DNA of 64,000 bases. Source: Bacteroides faecis MAJ27 (GTDB lineage: Bacteria > Bacteroidota > Bacteroidia > Bacteroidales > Bacteroidaceae). The number at the start of each line of letters is the position of its first letter. Position 1 is the stretch's first letter. Positions 8,400-17,098 of the stretch are shown here, piece after piece. The notes beneath the pieces were generated by a model. It made no database searches. It was not told where the DNA came from and was given only the letters and a program-made list of their open reading frames with translations. The stretch spans positions 186,001 through 250,000 of the forward strand of contig NZ_FNNN01000004.1 in assembly GCF_900106755.1 (NCBI RefSeq), written 5' to 3'. Position numbers and translations under genes: made by a program.

Positions 8400-11246
8400 A
8401 TGAAGAAACTATATATACTGACAGTACTGATTCTCCTGACCGGATTCGGAACTGCTTTTGCCCAGACACTGAAAGGACATATATATGATGCCAACACGAA
8501 CGAACCTTTGGTCGGTGCAGCTGTGACATACAAGCTACACGGTAATCAAGGGGTAGTATCCGACATCAACGGAGCATACGAAATCAAGTTGCCCGAAGGA
8601 GGAGTCGACCTGGTATTCAGCTATGTGGGATATGAAGATGTTCTCATGCCCATAGTGATCGGCAGACGGGACGTAATCACCAAAGATGTTTATATGAAAG
8701 AAAGCACCAAGCTGCTGGAAGAAGTAGTAGTCAGTGCCGGACGCTTCGAACAGAAGCTGAGCAACGTCACCGTATCGATGGATTTGGTAAAGGCAAGCGA
8801 TATCGCCCGCCAGGCACCAACGGACATTACTTCCACGCTCCGCACACTGCCCGGTGTGGACATCGTAGACAAACAGCCTTCCATGCGTGGAGGCAGCGGA
8901 TGGACCTACGGTGTAGGTGCCCGCAGCCAAATTCTGGTAGACGGAATGAGTACGCTGAATCCTAAAACGGGAGAAATCAACTGGAATACCGTACCCCTCG
9001 AAAACATCGAGCAGGTAGAAGTGATCAAGGGCGCCTCTTCCGTATTATACGGTTCGTCAGCCTTGAACGGTATCATCAATATACGTACCGCCCGTCCGGG
9101 ACTGACACCGAAAACCCGCTTCAGCGCATACGTCGGTGTATATGGCGATGCGGAGAACGACGAATACCAATGGAGTGACAAAAGCTTCTGGAAAGACGGA
9201 AAATATTCGGTGAAACCTATCCTGCGCGGCAGCCTGCTGAGCGGAATAAGAAATCCGATTTATGAAGGCTTCGACCTTTCCCATTCCCGTCGTATCGGTC
9301 ATTTCGATGTCAGCGGAAGCATCAATCTGTTCACTGACGAAGGATACCGCCAGCAGGGATACAACAAACGGTTCCGTATGGGCGGCAACCTGACTTACCA
9401 CCAGCCGGACATGGGAATGAAGATACTCAACTACGGGCTGAATGTGGACTTCCTGACCAACCAGTACGGAGACTTCTTTATCTGGAGATCACCGACCGAA
9501 GTTTATAAGCCCTCTCCTTTCACCAATATGGGACGGGAAGAAAACAACTTCCACATCGACCCGTTCATCAACTACGTGAATCCGGAGAACGGAACTTCCC
9601 ACAAGATCAAAGGCCGCTTCTACCATAGTGCCGACAATATTGTACGTCCGAGTTCGGGTGCATCGATCACCGATATCCTGGGAAATATGGGCACCAATGC
9701 ACAGACCATCCAGAACATTGCAGGAGGCGACTACAGCTCCCTCTACCCGGCACTGGTAGGTATCGGGTCGGGCCTCATCAACGGAAATCTGGAAGATGCC
9801 ATGAACGGAGTATTCACTTCACTGGGCAACATCTTCCCGAACGCGACAACGGCAGACTACTGCGACCTTATCTCCTGGGTCATGGACAACGGGCTCCCCG
9901 GCGATCTGGGCAGCATACAGAACGGACAACTGCCCAGCGACCTTATCCCGTGGCTATCAAACGTAATGAATCCGTCCAGAAATGATTCAAAGACTAAAAC
10001 GGACAAAAGCTACAATTATTATCTCGACTACCAGTTCAACAAGAAATGGGACGGCGGTGCACAGATCACTACCGGAATGACTTACGAGCACGTCCGTTAT
10101 GATTCCTCCATTATGGACGAGGTATACAAAAGTGATAACGTGGCTGCCTTCTTCCAGTACGACCAGCGTTTCTGGGACCGTCTGAGCGTATCGGCAGGAG
10201 TACGTGCCGAATATTATCGCGTGGACAACCATTACCGCGAAGCGGAAACAAAGATACTCGGAACCAAAGTTCCGTTCCGTCCCGTATTCCGTGCCGGACT
10301 GAATTACCAGTTAGCCGACTATAGCTTTATCCGTGCCAGTATAGGTCAGGGTTACCGCAATCCGTCCATCAACGAGAAGTATCTCCGCAAAGATATCGGA
10401 GGAGTAGGCATTTATCCGAACCTCGATATCAAACCGGAGAAAGGATACAATGCGGAACTAGGATTCAAACAAGGATACAAAATCGGCAATTTCCAGGGAT
10501 TTGTCGATGTAGCCGGATTCTATACCGAATATAAAGACATGGTCGAATTCCAGTTCGGTCTGTTCAACAATGCGGATTATAGCATGATCAACAGTATCAG
10601 TGATGCCATCCGGATGCTGATGGACGGCAAGGGATTCGGCATCGGGGCACAGTTCCACAACGTATCGAAAGCGCAAATCTATGGAATGGAAATATCAACA
10701 AACGGAGTTTATAACTTCAATAAGAATACAAAATTGTTCTACAACTTAGGATATGTATATACCGAACCCCGTGATGCCGACTACAAAGAGCGCAACGAGT
10801 TGGAAGATACCTACTCCGATGCCCTCCAGATGAAAGAAAAATCGAATACGGGCAAGTATCTGAAATATCGTCCGAAACATACTTTCAAAGCTACGGTAGA
10901 CTTCCAGTGGAAGCGTATCAACCTCGGCGCAAATGTGGCCTGGAAGAGTAAAATTCTTGCTGTGGATTATCTGATGCTGGATGAACGAGAAAAACAACAG
11001 AAAGATCTGATGGATTATGTACGTACCATTCTCTTCGGGCAGTCAAGAGGAGAAACGCTGGCGAGCTATTGGAAAAAACATAATACGGACTATGCAACCG
11101 TTGATTTACGCTTCGGAGTAAAAGCTACGAAAGAAGTCGCCTTCCAGTTTATGGTCAACAATTTGCTGAATAAGGAATATAGCTACCGTCCGATGGCTGT
11201 AGCTGCTCCCCGCACTTTCGTACTGAAAATGGACGTCACATTCTAG
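8400..11246 (+). CDS. TonB-dependent outer-membrane receptor
   Basis: 948 residues. Signal peptide to about residue 21 (GTAFAQ). Then a carboxypeptidase-regulatory-like beta-sandwich (about 23-105: LKGHIYDANTNEPLVGAAVTY), a short TonB-box-like segment (LLEEVVVSAGRFEQKLS), and the plug (about 120-230: VEVIKGASSVLYGSSALNG). The barrel ends in Phe (LKMDVTF), as usual for proteins inserted by BAM. It is a single-substrate type receptor, not the SusC type: there is no SusD partner. The lipoprotein upstream is its likely partner. The substrate (metal complex, vitamin or peptide) cannot be read from the sequence. An insert around residues 420-525 is rich in Asn, Gly and Ser and is probably an external loop. 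Confidence 0.93.
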   Translation: MKKLYILTVLILLTGFGTAFAQTLKGHIYDANTNEPLVGAAVTYKLHGNQGVVSDINGAYEIKLPEGGVDLVFSYVGYEDVLMPIVIGRRDVITKDVYMKESTKLLEEVVVSAGRFEQKLSNVTVSMDLVKASDIARQAPTDITSTLRTLPGVDIVDKQPSMRGGSGWTYGVGARSQILVDGMSTLNPKTGEINWNTVPLENIEQVEVIKGASSVLYGSSALNGIINIRTARPGLTPKTRFSAYVGVYGDAENDEYQWSDKSFWKDGKYSVKPILRGSLLSGIRNPIYEGFDLSHSRRIGHFDVSGSINLFTDEGYRQQGYNKRFRMGGNLTYHQPDMGMKILNYGLNVDFLTNQYGDFFIWRSPTEVYKPSPFTNMGREENNFHIDPFINYVNPENGTSHKIKGRFYHSADNIVRPSSGASITDILGNMGTNAQTIQNIAGGDYSSLYPALVGIGSGLINGNLEDAMNGVFTSLGNIFPNATTADYCDLISWVMDNGLPGDLGSIQNGQLPSDLIPWLSNVMNPSRNDSKTKTDKSYNYYLDYQFNKKWDGGAQITTGMTYEHVRYDSSIMDEVYKSDNVAAFFQYDQRFWDRLSVSAGVRAEYYRVDNHYREAETKILGTKVPFRPVFRAGLNYQLADYSFIRASIGQGYRNPSINEKYLRKDIGGVGIYPNLDIKPEKGYNAELGFKQGYKIGNFQGFVDVAGFYTEYKDMVEFQFGLFNNADYSMINSISDAIRMLMDGKGFGIGAQFHNVSKAQIYGMEISTNGVYNFNKNTKLFYNLGYVYTEPRDADYKERNELEDTYSDALQMKEKSNTGKYLKYRPKHTFKATVDFQWKRINLGANVAWKSKILAVDYLMLDEREKQQKDLMDYVRTILFGQSRGETLASYWKKHNTDYATVDLRFGVKATKEVAFQFMVNNLLNKEYSYRPMAVAAPRTFVLKMDVTF

Positions 11247-11350
11247 AACTACTAAGGAGTTAAAATTGCAATTTCTATTGTCACTTGTCACTTTTCGCAG
11301 TTAATACCCTATCAACCAGAAAAGTAAAAGTGACAATACGCGGTGATAAT

Positions 11351-11395
11351 AAGGTGATAATAGACATGGAGACATTTTCTATTATCACCTTTTTC
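11351..11395 (+). terminator. Terminator after the TonB receptor
   Basis: A perfect 13-bp stem, AAGGTGATAATAG (11351-11363) with CTATTATCACCTT (11379-11391), followed by T's. A second weaker hairpin (TGTCACTTTT / AAAAGTGACA) precedes it between about 11278 and 11340. Confidence 0.75.
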
Positions 11396-11446
11396 CGTTC
11401 CCCACATGCCACATATTAGAGTAAAACTCCGTAGCTCCAATAGGAG

Positions 11447-11582
11447 AACAAGGCTTCCCCAAGCACTTCCGAGCGTCATCTGCCTTCGCTTCACGTATGT
11501 GATCCCACCGGTCTACATACGTGATCCCGTTGGTTCATGTACGTGAACCGACAGAATCACGTACATGAAACGAAGCCTTGTT
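11447..11582. repeat. Nested inverted-repeat element (element 1)
   Basis: The 509-base gap between the TonB receptor and the porin holds this element. Outer arms are 11-bp perfect (11447-11457 with 11572-11582). Next come 19-base arms with 16 matches (11484-11502 with 11557-11575). Inside are a perfect 9-bp pair (11492-11500 with 11515-11523) and a perfect 13-bp pair (11534-11546 with 11557-11569). The unit TCA(C/T)GTA(T/C)(G/A)TGA occurs four times in alternating orientation. Confidence 0.8.
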
Positions 11583-11676
11583 ACTACCCGAAGATGTTAA
11601 TCTAACGTAGGAAAGATACTAATAAACAGACCATTGACCATTAACTCCGGCAGACTGTACAAAATAGGAAGGCATC

Positions 11677-11707
11677 TTTTAAGAAAAGAAAAAATGCCGT
11701 ATCTTTG
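11677..11707 (+). promoter_or_regulatory. Promoter of the porin gene
   Basis: TTTT (11677-11680), a 19-base spacer and a perfect -7 box TATCTTTG (11700-11707), ending 48 bases before the ATG at 11756. Confidence 0.55.
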
Positions 11708-11755
11708 CCGCCCGTAAACAACAAGACGCTAACTCGTAAGCAACAAGACCATAAA

Positions 11756-12436
11756 ATGAAAAAACAACTCCTACTTATTGCAATCTTATTTTGCGCCGTT
11801 TATACACAGGCGCAGGAAGTCTTTGTTAATGCAGATTTTGTCAGCAGCTATATCTGGAGAGGTATGGACAGCGGCAATGCCAGCGTTCAGCCTTCACTTG
11901 GCTTCAACTGGAAAGGGCTGACCGTCTACGCCTGGGGGTCGACAGAATTCCGTCATAAGAACAACGAGATTGACCTCTCACTGGAGTACGAATATAAGAA
12001 CCTTACCTTATATGCCAACAACTATTTTACTCAAACGGAAGACGAACCTTTCAAATATTTCAATTATAAAGCACACTCCACCGGACATACTTTCGAAGCC
12101 GGTGCCGGATACATGCTTTGCGAGAAATTCCCGCTTTCGGTGAGTTGGTACACCACATTTGCCGGCAATGACTATCGCGAAAACGGAAAACGCGCCTGGT
12201 CCAGCTACTGCGAACTCAGCTATCCGTTTCACATAAAAGGAGTGGATTTTGCCCTCGAAGCAGGCTTCACTCCGTGGGAAGGCATGTATTCAGACAAGTT
12301 CAATGTTGTCAACGCAGGGCTTTCCGCCAGCAAAGAATTGAAGATTACCTCCACATTCTCACTGCCCGTATTCGGAAAGCTGATAGCCAACCCCTACGAA
12401 GAGCAACTCTACTTTGTAGTCGGCTTCAGTTTATGA
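11756..12436 (+). CDS. TorF-family putative porin (Gcw_chp)
   Basis: 226 residues from ATG 11756; the extension to a TTG at 11705 overlaps the promoter and is rejected. Signal peptide MKKQLLLIAILFCAVYTQAQ. The mature start EVFVNADFVSSYIWRGMD is the hallmark of the TorF/Gcw_chp family, whose members begin with a strand ending in (Y/W)xxRG. The rest reads as barrel strands (LTVYAWGSTEF, LTLYANNYFT) and ends in Leu after FVVGFS. Probably an outer-membrane channel of unknown specificity. It is monocistronic. Confidence 0.82.
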   Translation: MKKQLLLIAILFCAVYTQAQEVFVNADFVSSYIWRGMDSGNASVQPSLGFNWKGLTVYAWGSTEFRHKNNEIDLSLEYEYKNLTLYANNYFTQTEDEPFKYFNYKAHSTGHTFEAGAGYMLCEKFPLSVSWYTTFAGNDYRENGKRAWSSYCELSYPFHIKGVDFALEAGFTPWEGMYSDKFNVVNAGLSASKELKITSTFSLPVFGKLIANPYEEQLYFVVGFSL

Positions 12437-12507
12437 TTGAAATATAAGTTTATTTTCCTCCTCATTTGCTCAAAAAACTTAATACTGTGCATTTTTTACT
12501 CGTATTT

Positions 12508-12538
12508 CTTGTCAGAACCAAGTGTTTGAGTAATTTTG
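12508..12538 (+). promoter_or_regulatory. Promoter of the etf operon
   Basis: CTTG (12508-12511), a 19-base spacer and TAATTTTG (12531-12538, a perfect TAnnTTTG). It lies about 100 bases before etfB, which implies a leader of roughly 90 bases. Confidence 0.5.
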
Positions 12539-12635
12539 CACGCTGATAGTTAACCGGATAGTTTGAATAGCAAGATACTTACTACTTGACTACTGGCTGC
12601 TAACTTGTAGAAATACTAATACTAAAATTAATAGC

Positions 12636-13508
12636 ATGAGTTTGAAAATTGTTGTATTGGCAAAACAAGTTCCCGACACACGTAACGTTGGGAAAGATGC
12701 CATGAAAGCCGACGGCACTATTAACCGTGCGGCACTCCCTGCCATCTTCAACCCCGAAGACCTGAATGCCCTTGAGCAAGCTCTTCGCCTGAAAGATGCT
12801 CACCCAGGCTCTACCGTAACCATTCTGACAATGGGACCGGGACGCGCTGCTGATATTATTCGTGAAGGACTTTTCCGTGGTGCCGATAATGGTTATTTGC
12901 TGACTGACCGTGCTTTTGCCGGTGCAGATACGCTGGCTACAAGCTACGCTCTGGCAACTGCTATCCGCAAAATCGGTGAGTGCGACATTATTATCGGCGG
13001 TCGTCAGGCTATCGACGGTGATACGGCACAGGTAGGTCCGCAGGTGGCAGAAAAACTTGGACTGACGCAAATCACATACGCTGAAGAGATTCTCGAAGTA
13101 GGTGACGGCAAAATCAAAGTGAAACGCCACATCGACGGTGGTGTTGAAACAGTGGAAGGTCCGCTGCCTATCGTTATCACAGTCAACGGCTCGGCTGCTC
13201 CCTGCCGCCCGCGCAACGCGAAGCTGGTGCAGAAGTACAAACATGCTAAAACCGTGACGGAAAAACAACAAGGTAACCTCGACTATACCGACTTGTATGA
13301 CAAGCGCGACTATCTGAATCTGACAGAATGGAGCGTAGCGGATGTAAACGGTGACCTCGCCCAGTGTGGTCTTTCCGGTTCGCCTACGAAAGTAAAAGCC
13401 ATTCAGAACATCGTGTTCCAGGCTAAAGAGAGCAAAACCATCAGCGGCAGCGACCGTGATGTGGAAGAACTGATTGTTGAACTGTTAGCTAACCATACCA
13501 TCGGATAA
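12636..13508 (+). CDS. etfB: Electron transfer flavoprotein, beta subunit
   Basis: 290 residues, typical of EtfB/FixA. It begins MSLKIVVLAKQVPDT with the nucleotide-binding NPEDLNALEQALRL. The motif GRQAIDGDTAQVGPQVAE (about residues 125-142) is the form found in electron-bifurcating Etf proteins, where it contacts the second FAD; the non-bifurcating type has a different sequence here. The EtfA gene follows after two bases and an acyl-CoA dehydrogenase after that. The complex passes electrons between an acyl-CoA dehydrogenase and another carrier in the cytoplasm. Whether it bifurcates with NADH and ferredoxin is an inference from this motif. Confidence 0.95.
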   Translation: MSLKIVVLAKQVPDTRNVGKDAMKADGTINRAALPAIFNPEDLNALEQALRLKDAHPGSTVTILTMGPGRAADIIREGLFRGADNGYLLTDRAFAGADTLATSYALATAIRKIGECDIIIGGRQAIDGDTAQVGPQVAEKLGLTQITYAEEILEVGDGKIKVKRHIDGGVETVEGPLPIVITVNGSAAPCRPRNAKLVQKYKHAKTVTEKQQGNLDYTDLYDKRDYLNLTEWSVADVNGDLAQCGLSGSPTKVKAIQNIVFQAKESKTISGSDRDVEELIVELLANHTIG

Positions 13509-13510
13509 TC

Positions 13511-14530
13511 ATGAATAACTTATTTGTATATTGCGAAATAGAAGAAGGCATCGTCGCAGACGTCAGCCTGGAGCTTCTGACAAAAGGTCGTTCGTTGGCT
13601 AACGAACTCAACTGCCAACTCGAAGCAGTAGTTGCCGGCACCGGCCTCAAAGAAATTGAAAAGCAAATCCTTCCTTACGGAGTAGACAAACTCCACGTTT
13701 TCGACGGCAAAGGACTTTATCCCTATACTTCACTTCCCCACACTTCTATTCTGGTCAATCTCTTCAAAGAAGAAAAACCGCAAATCTGCCTGATGGGTGC
13801 AACCGTTATCGGTCGTGACCTCGGTCCGCGTGTTTCCTCTGCTTTGACCAGCGGTTTGACTGCCGACTGTACCTCACTGGAAATCGGCGACCACGAAGAC
13901 AAGAAAGCAGGAATAGTTTATAAAAACCTGTTGTACCAGATCCGTCCGGCATTCGGCGGTAACATCGTTGCAACGATCGTGAACCCCGAACACCGCCCAC
14001 AGATGGCAACCGTTCGCGAAGGTGTGATGAAGAAGGAAATCGTTTCTCCGGCTTATCAGGGAGAAGTGATCCGCCACGATGTGAAGAAGTACGTAGCCGA
14101 CACAGACTATGTGGTCAAAGTAATCGAACGCCACGTAGAAAAAGCGAAGAACAACCTGAAAGGCTCTCCGATCATCATCGCCGGTGGTTACGGAGTAGGT
14201 TCCAAAGAAAACTTCGACTTGCTGTTCAGCCTGGCCAAAGAACTTCACGCAGAAGTAGGTGCAAGCCGCGCCGCTGTCGACGCAGGTTTTGCAGAACATG
14301 ACCGTCAGATTGGTCAGACAGGTGTAACGGTTCGTCCGAAACTCTACATTGCTTGTGGTATCTCAGGACAAATCCAGCATATCGCCGGTATGCAGGAAAG
14401 TGGTATCATCATCTCTATCAACAACGATCCGGATGCTCCGATCAATACGATTGCCGACTACGTAATCAACGGAACCATCGAAGAAGTTGTGCCGAAGATG
14501 ATTAAGTATTATAAACAGAATAGCAAGTAA
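13511..14530 (+). CDS. etfA: Electron transfer flavoprotein, alpha subunit
   Basis: 339 residues. The N-terminal domain is EtfA-like (GATVIGRDLGPRVSSALTSGLTADCT). The C-terminal FAD domain has the conserved GVGSKENF, SRAAVDAGF and QIGQTGVTVRPKLYIACGISG, and the late FAD segment ISINNDPDAPINTIADY. It is the partner of EtfB, with two bases between the genes, and carries the FAD that shuttles electrons. It belongs to the same operon as the dehydrogenase that starts six bases downstream. Confidence 0.96.
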   Translation: MNNLFVYCEIEEGIVADVSLELLTKGRSLANELNCQLEAVVAGTGLKEIEKQILPYGVDKLHVFDGKGLYPYTSLPHTSILVNLFKEEKPQICLMGATVIGRDLGPRVSSALTSGLTADCTSLEIGDHEDKKAGIVYKNLLYQIRPAFGGNIVATIVNPEHRPQMATVREGVMKKEIVSPAYQGEVIRHDVKKYVADTDYVVKVIERHVEKAKNNLKGSPIIIAGGYGVGSKENFDLLFSLAKELHAEVGASRAAVDAGFAEHDRQIGQTGVTVRPKLYIACGISGQIQHIAGMQESGIIISINNDPDAPINTIADYVINGTIEEVVPKMIKYYKQNSK

Positions 14531-14536
14531 AGAAAG

Positions 14537-16243
14537 ATGGCAAATTTTTACACAGAAATACCGGAACTCAAGTATCACTTGAACAATCCGATGATGAAAC
14601 GTATTTGCGAACTCAAAGAACGCAACTACAGAGATAAAGATGAATTCGACTACGCTCCCCTGGATTTTGAGGATGCACTCGACTCTTACGATAAAGTATT
14701 GGAGATCACCGGAGAAATAACAGGCGAAATTATCAATGCAAACGCTGAAGGCGTTGACGAAGAAGGTCCTCACTGTGCCAACGGACGGGTGGAATACGCT
14801 TCCGGTACGAAAGAAAATCTGGACGCGATGGTGAAAGCCGGACTGAACGGAATGACAATGCCCCGCCGTTTCGGTGGTCTGAACTTCCCGATCACTCCGT
14901 ACACCATGTGTGCTGAAATCGTTGCCGCTGCCGATGCAGGTTTCGGAAACATCTGGTCTCTGCAGGACTGTATCGAAACACTGTATGAATTCGGTAATGC
15001 CGACCAGCACAGCCGTTTCATCCCTCGCGTATGCCAGGGCGAAACGATGTCTATGGACCTCACCGAACCGGATGCCGGTTCCGACCTTCAGGCAGTGATG
15101 CTGAAAGCAACTTACAGCGAAAAAGACGGATGCTGGCTGCTGAACGGTGTGAAACGTTTCATCACCAACGGCGACGCAGATATCCATCTGGTACTTGCCC
15201 GTTCGGAAGAAGGAACCAGAGATGGTCGTGGTCTGTCTATGTTCATCTATGACAAACGTCAGGGCGGTGTTGATGTACGCCGTATCGAACATAAGTTAGG
15301 TATTCACGGTTCTCCTACCTGCGAACTGGTTTATAAGAATGCAAAAGCCGAACTTTGCGGTGACCGCAAACTCGGTCTGATCAAATACGTAATGGCCTTG
15401 ATGAACGGTGCCCGTCTGGGTATCGCCGCACAATCGGTAGGATTGAGCCAGGCTGCTTACAACGAAGGACTGGCGTATGCCAAAGACCGCAAGCAGTTCG
15501 GAAAAGCAATTATCGAGTTCCCTGCCGTATACGACATGCTGGCCATTATGAAAGGAAAACTGGATGCCGGACGTGCACTGCTTTATCAGACAGCCCGCTA
15601 CGTAGACATCTACAAAGCACTGGATGACATCTCCCGCGAACGCAAACTGACTCCGGAAGAACGTCTGGAACAGAAGAAATACGCCAAACTGGCAGACAGC
15701 TTCACTCCGCTTGCCAAAGGTATGAACTCTGAATACGCTAATCAGAATGCTTACGACTGTATCCAGATTCACGGAGGTTCGGGCTTCATGATGGAATATG
15801 CCTGCCAGCGCATCTACCGCGACGCACGTATCACCAGCATCTACGAAGGTACGACTCAGTTGCAGACTGTAGCTGCTATCCGCTACGTAACCAACGGTTC
15901 TTACCTTGCTACCATCCGCGAATTCGAAACCGTTCCCTGCTCACCGGAAATGGAACCGCTGATGTCTCGCCTGAAAAAGATGGCTGACCAGTTCGAAGCC
16001 AGCACCAATGCCGTTAAAGAGGCTCAGGATCAGGAACTGCTCGACTTCACAGCCCGCAGACTGATGGAAATGGCTGCTGATATCATCATGTGCCACCTGC
16101 TGATTCAGGATGCAAGCAAAGCTGCCGACCTGTTCTCCAAGTCTGCACATGTATATCTGAACTTCGCAGAAGCGGAAGTAACGAAGCATACTAACTTTAT
16201 CAAGAATATGGATAAAGAAGACTTGGCTTTCTACAAAAAATAA
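14537..16243 (+). CDS. Acyl-CoA dehydrogenase (long FadE-like form)
   Basis: 568 residues, well above the roughly 380 of short-chain enzymes. The core has the FAD/acyl signatures AEIVAAADAGFGN, TEPDAGSDLQAVMLKA and RFITNGDADIHLVLAR, and a C-terminal active-site block ITSIYEGTTQLQT, whose Glu is the expected catalytic base. About 120 extra residues follow (from about 460), a helical C-terminal domain as in FadE5-type enzymes. The acyl substrate is not evident. Bacteroides is not known for fatty-acid beta-oxidation, so a reductive role, such as enoyl-CoA reduction in amino-acid fermentation, is possible. Confidence 0.92.
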   Translation: MANFYTEIPELKYHLNNPMMKRICELKERNYRDKDEFDYAPLDFEDALDSYDKVLEITGEITGEIINANAEGVDEEGPHCANGRVEYASGTKENLDAMVKAGLNGMTMPRRFGGLNFPITPYTMCAEIVAAADAGFGNIWSLQDCIETLYEFGNADQHSRFIPRVCQGETMSMDLTEPDAGSDLQAVMLKATYSEKDGCWLLNGVKRFITNGDADIHLVLARSEEGTRDGRGLSMFIYDKRQGGVDVRRIEHKLGIHGSPTCELVYKNAKAELCGDRKLGLIKYVMALMNGARLGIAAQSVGLSQAAYNEGLAYAKDRKQFGKAIIEFPAVYDMLAIMKGKLDAGRALLYQTARYVDIYKALDDISRERKLTPEERLEQKKYAKLADSFTPLAKGMNSEYANQNAYDCIQIHGGSGFMMEYACQRIYRDARITSIYEGTTQLQTVAAIRYVTNGSYLATIREFETVPCSPEMEPLMSRLKKMADQFEASTNAVKEAQDQELLDFTARRLMEMAADIIMCHLLIQDASKAADLFSKSAHVYLNFAEAEVTKHTNFIKNMDKEDLAFYKK

Positions 16244-16266
16244 CCCGGAAAGGGTGATTCACGATA

Positions 16267-16301
16267 AAAGCATCCCTTCTAACGAAGCGGATGCTTTTTT
16301 T
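16267..16301 (+). terminator. Terminator of the etf/acyl-CoA dehydrogenase operon
   Basis: AAAGCATCC (16267-16275) pairs perfectly with GGATGCTTT (16289-16297), continuing into a run of T's. Confidence 0.85.
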
Positions 16302-16407
16302 GTCCTCTTCTTTCCAAAGGGAACTTACTAAATCTCACAACATTAGTATTCTCATTGTCCTCAAAAATATCCCCCTCCCATTTCACTCCTTTTTCATTAT
16401 TATTCAG

Positions 16408-16415
16408 TACTTTTG
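16408..16415 (+). promoter_or_regulatory. -7 box of the DUF5724/DUF4132 operon
   Basis: TACTTTTG fits TAnnTTTG and lies 48 bases before the ATG at 16464. No well-placed -33 box is seen. Confidence 0.45.
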
Positions 16416-16463
16416 TACAAAAAGAGAGTAATAGCAATCTACAACTTATTAAAAGAGGGAAAT

Positions 16464-16640
16464 ATGACGTTTAGACTCAGACCTTTACACGAGGATAAGC
16501 TACATTTTGCAGATTTATCAAATACACAAATTCTGATACTGGCACTCGAAGCGTCTCAGAAAATTAAATGGAATATCGAAGAGATCACTCTTCGTGAAGT
16601 CCGTTTTTATGCTCCGATGGGAACTCAACTTGATAAATAA
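16464..16640 (+). CDS. 58-residue protein of unknown function
   Basis: The ATG at 16464 is preceded by GAGGG at a good distance, unusual for this genome and in favour of this start; an in-frame TTG at 16413 lies inside the promoter. The product (MTFRLRPLHEDKLHF...) has an amphipathic middle, TQILILALEASQKIKWNIEEI, then a strand ending RFYAPMG. The pattern of an Ala/Leu helix followed by W.I..I recalls a small domain found within many Bacteroidetes membrane proteins, but here it stands alone. It opens an operon with the 139-residue protein (8 bases later) and the 1676-residue protein. Function unknown. Confidence 0.7.
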   Translation: MTFRLRPLHEDKLHFADLSNTQILILALEASQKIKWNIEEITLREVRFYAPMGTQLDK

Positions 16641-16648
16641 GAATAAGT

Positions 16649-17068
16649 ATGAAAGCATATATACAAGTGAAACAATTAGGAAAAAGGAAATGCAGCATCG
16701 AAAAGATGCCGGTCGATTTCCCCGTTGCTCCTGCCAGTGTACAGGAGCTGATTGAAGCGGTTGTCAGCTGGCAAGTAAGCGAATACAACGAACGCCTGCT
16801 ACAAAGTGAAATGCTGAAATACCTCACCCGCGAAGAGATGGAGGACAAGGCCGCCGCCGGCAAAGTAGACTTTGGAGCCAACTATAACGGCAAGCCGGCT
16901 GCAGAAGCCGAAGCCATCATCAATGCTCTGCAATCTTATGAAGACGGAATCTTCCGCATCTTTCTGAATGATGCGGAACTCGGAGAGTTATCCTCCCCCA
17001 TCCAACTGAAAGAAGAATCTACACTTACCTTTATCCGGCTGGCAATGCTGTCAGGAAGACTTTGGTAA
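16649..17068 (+). CDS. 139-residue protein of unknown function, partner of the DUF5724/DUF4132 protein
   Basis: Starts MKAYIQVKQLGKRKCSIEK. No signal peptide or membrane segment, so cytoplasmic. The first 30 residues look like a small beta structure, the middle is helical (EAVVSWQVSEYNERLL, LTREEMEDKAAAGKVDFGA), and the end (DGIFRIFLNDAELGELSSPI...LTFIRLAMLSGRLW) is beta-rich with a conserved-looking final Trp. It lies between the 58-residue gene and the large gene, 30 bases before the latter, which suggests the three work together. I do not recognise the family. Confidence 0.8.
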   Translation: MKAYIQVKQLGKRKCSIEKMPVDFPVAPASVQELIEAVVSWQVSEYNERLLQSEMLKYLTREEMEDKAAAGKVDFGANYNGKPAAEAEAIINALQSYEDGIFRIFLNDAELGELSSPIQLKEESTLTFIRLAMLSGRLW

Positions 17069-17098
17069 CTGAAATAAAAACTCTAAAAGCTTAAAGTC

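Noticed and set aside
7014..11246. SusC/SusD-type glycan utilisation locus
   Set aside because: No SusD homologue, no glycoside hydrolases adjacent, and the receptor is the single-substrate type.
12600..13271. 223-codon minus-strand ORF opposite etfB
   Set aside because: Antisense of a well-conserved gene and not preceded by a promoter.
14363..15292. 309-codon ORF on the minus strand
   Set aside because: It lies opposite etfA and the acyl-CoA dehydrogenase, whose protein sequences are clearly conserved. The antisense product has no recognisable domain.
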